Shown: positions 63,925 through 64,000 of the stretch, piece after piece
Position numbering within the stretch: the stretch's first letter is position 1
Layout of the letters: every line of letters starts with the position of its first letter
From: an uncultured Odoribacter sp.
Lineage (GTDB): Bacteria; Bacteroidota; Bacteroidia; Bacteroidales; Marinifilaceae
Length of the DNA stretch: 64,000 bases
NCBI GenBank assembly: GCA_910589025.1
Contig: CAJURM010000006.1
Coordinates: forward strand, 105,030-169,029
Direction of reading: 5' to 3'
Notes under the pieces: generated by a model
Databases searched by the model: none
Told to the model about the DNA's origin: nothing
The model's input: only the letters and a program-made list of their open reading frames with translations
Translations under genes and position numbers: made by a program

Positions 63925-64000
63925 AAATAAGTAAAAAAAGTTGAAATTGCAGAGTCAACAAGCCAGTGCAATTTTATAATAAAAGCTTGAAGAATCTTTC

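Overview
The window is chromosomal DNA from a Bacteroidetes bacterium, most likely order Bacteroidales (an Odoribacteraceae-like genome is my guess, not shown). Signs: many -7 elements of the Bacteroidetes form TAnnTTTG, A-rich rather than Shine-Dalgarno leaders, BACON-domain, DUF3078, DUF6266 and 6-bladed beta-propeller lipoproteins, SPOR lipoproteins, three ORF6N genes, and the pheA/aminotransferase/tyrA/DAHP-synthase-chorismate-mutase cluster typical of the group.

Layout. 1-11.5 kb is mostly housekeeping: gmk (cut by the window edge), yicC, a prolyl oligopeptidase, lepA, an AAA-ATPase/PD-(D/E)XK protein, an S-adenosylhomocysteine/methylthioadenosine deaminase-type amidohydrolase, a DUF3078 protein, agmatinase and a deoxyhypusine-synthase-like protein. 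11.5-17.7 kb is accessory DNA next to tRNA-Arg(CCU): three tandem ORF6N genes, a candidate structured RNA, two small regulator modules, and a perfect 487-bp direct repeat that ends inside the tRNA 3' end. 17.8-42 kb is core again: dtd, MazG-like, MMPL exporter, deoC, mutS, two periplasmic cyclophilins, two SPOR lipoproteins, rpoN, asnS, hemW, lipid/glycan genes, pyrH, dxs, a Crp/Fnr regulator, an aminotransferase, an acyltransferase and gltX.

42-57 kb is surface and accessory material: a secreted repeat protein under an apparent ECF promoter, a beta-propeller lipoprotein, DUF5053 and DUF6266 genes, a second copy of the candidate RNA, a BACON/leucine-rich lipoprotein, and an AT-rich four-gene cassette of unknown function ending in an 876-aa zinc-ribbon protein. 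57-59.5 kb holds an ECF sigma factor, a membrane protein that may be its anti-sigma factor, and an outer-membrane barrel. 59.5-64 kb is the aromatic amino-acid operon on the minus strand, preceded by a leader peptide with eight consecutive Phe/Tyr codons and a terminator.

Most interesting: (1) two paralogous candidate RNAs (about 13.64-13.84 and 47.13-47.41 kb) whose helices differ in sequence but keep the same pairing; (2) sequence-divergent DNA palindromes at the same codons of all three ORF6N genes; (3) a TGTAAC-N17-CGTC promoter shared by the ECF sigma gene, the barrel gene and a gene 15 kb away; (4) the Phe/Tyr attenuator; (5) tandem modules at tRNA-Arg; (6) the unknown zinc-ribbon cassette.
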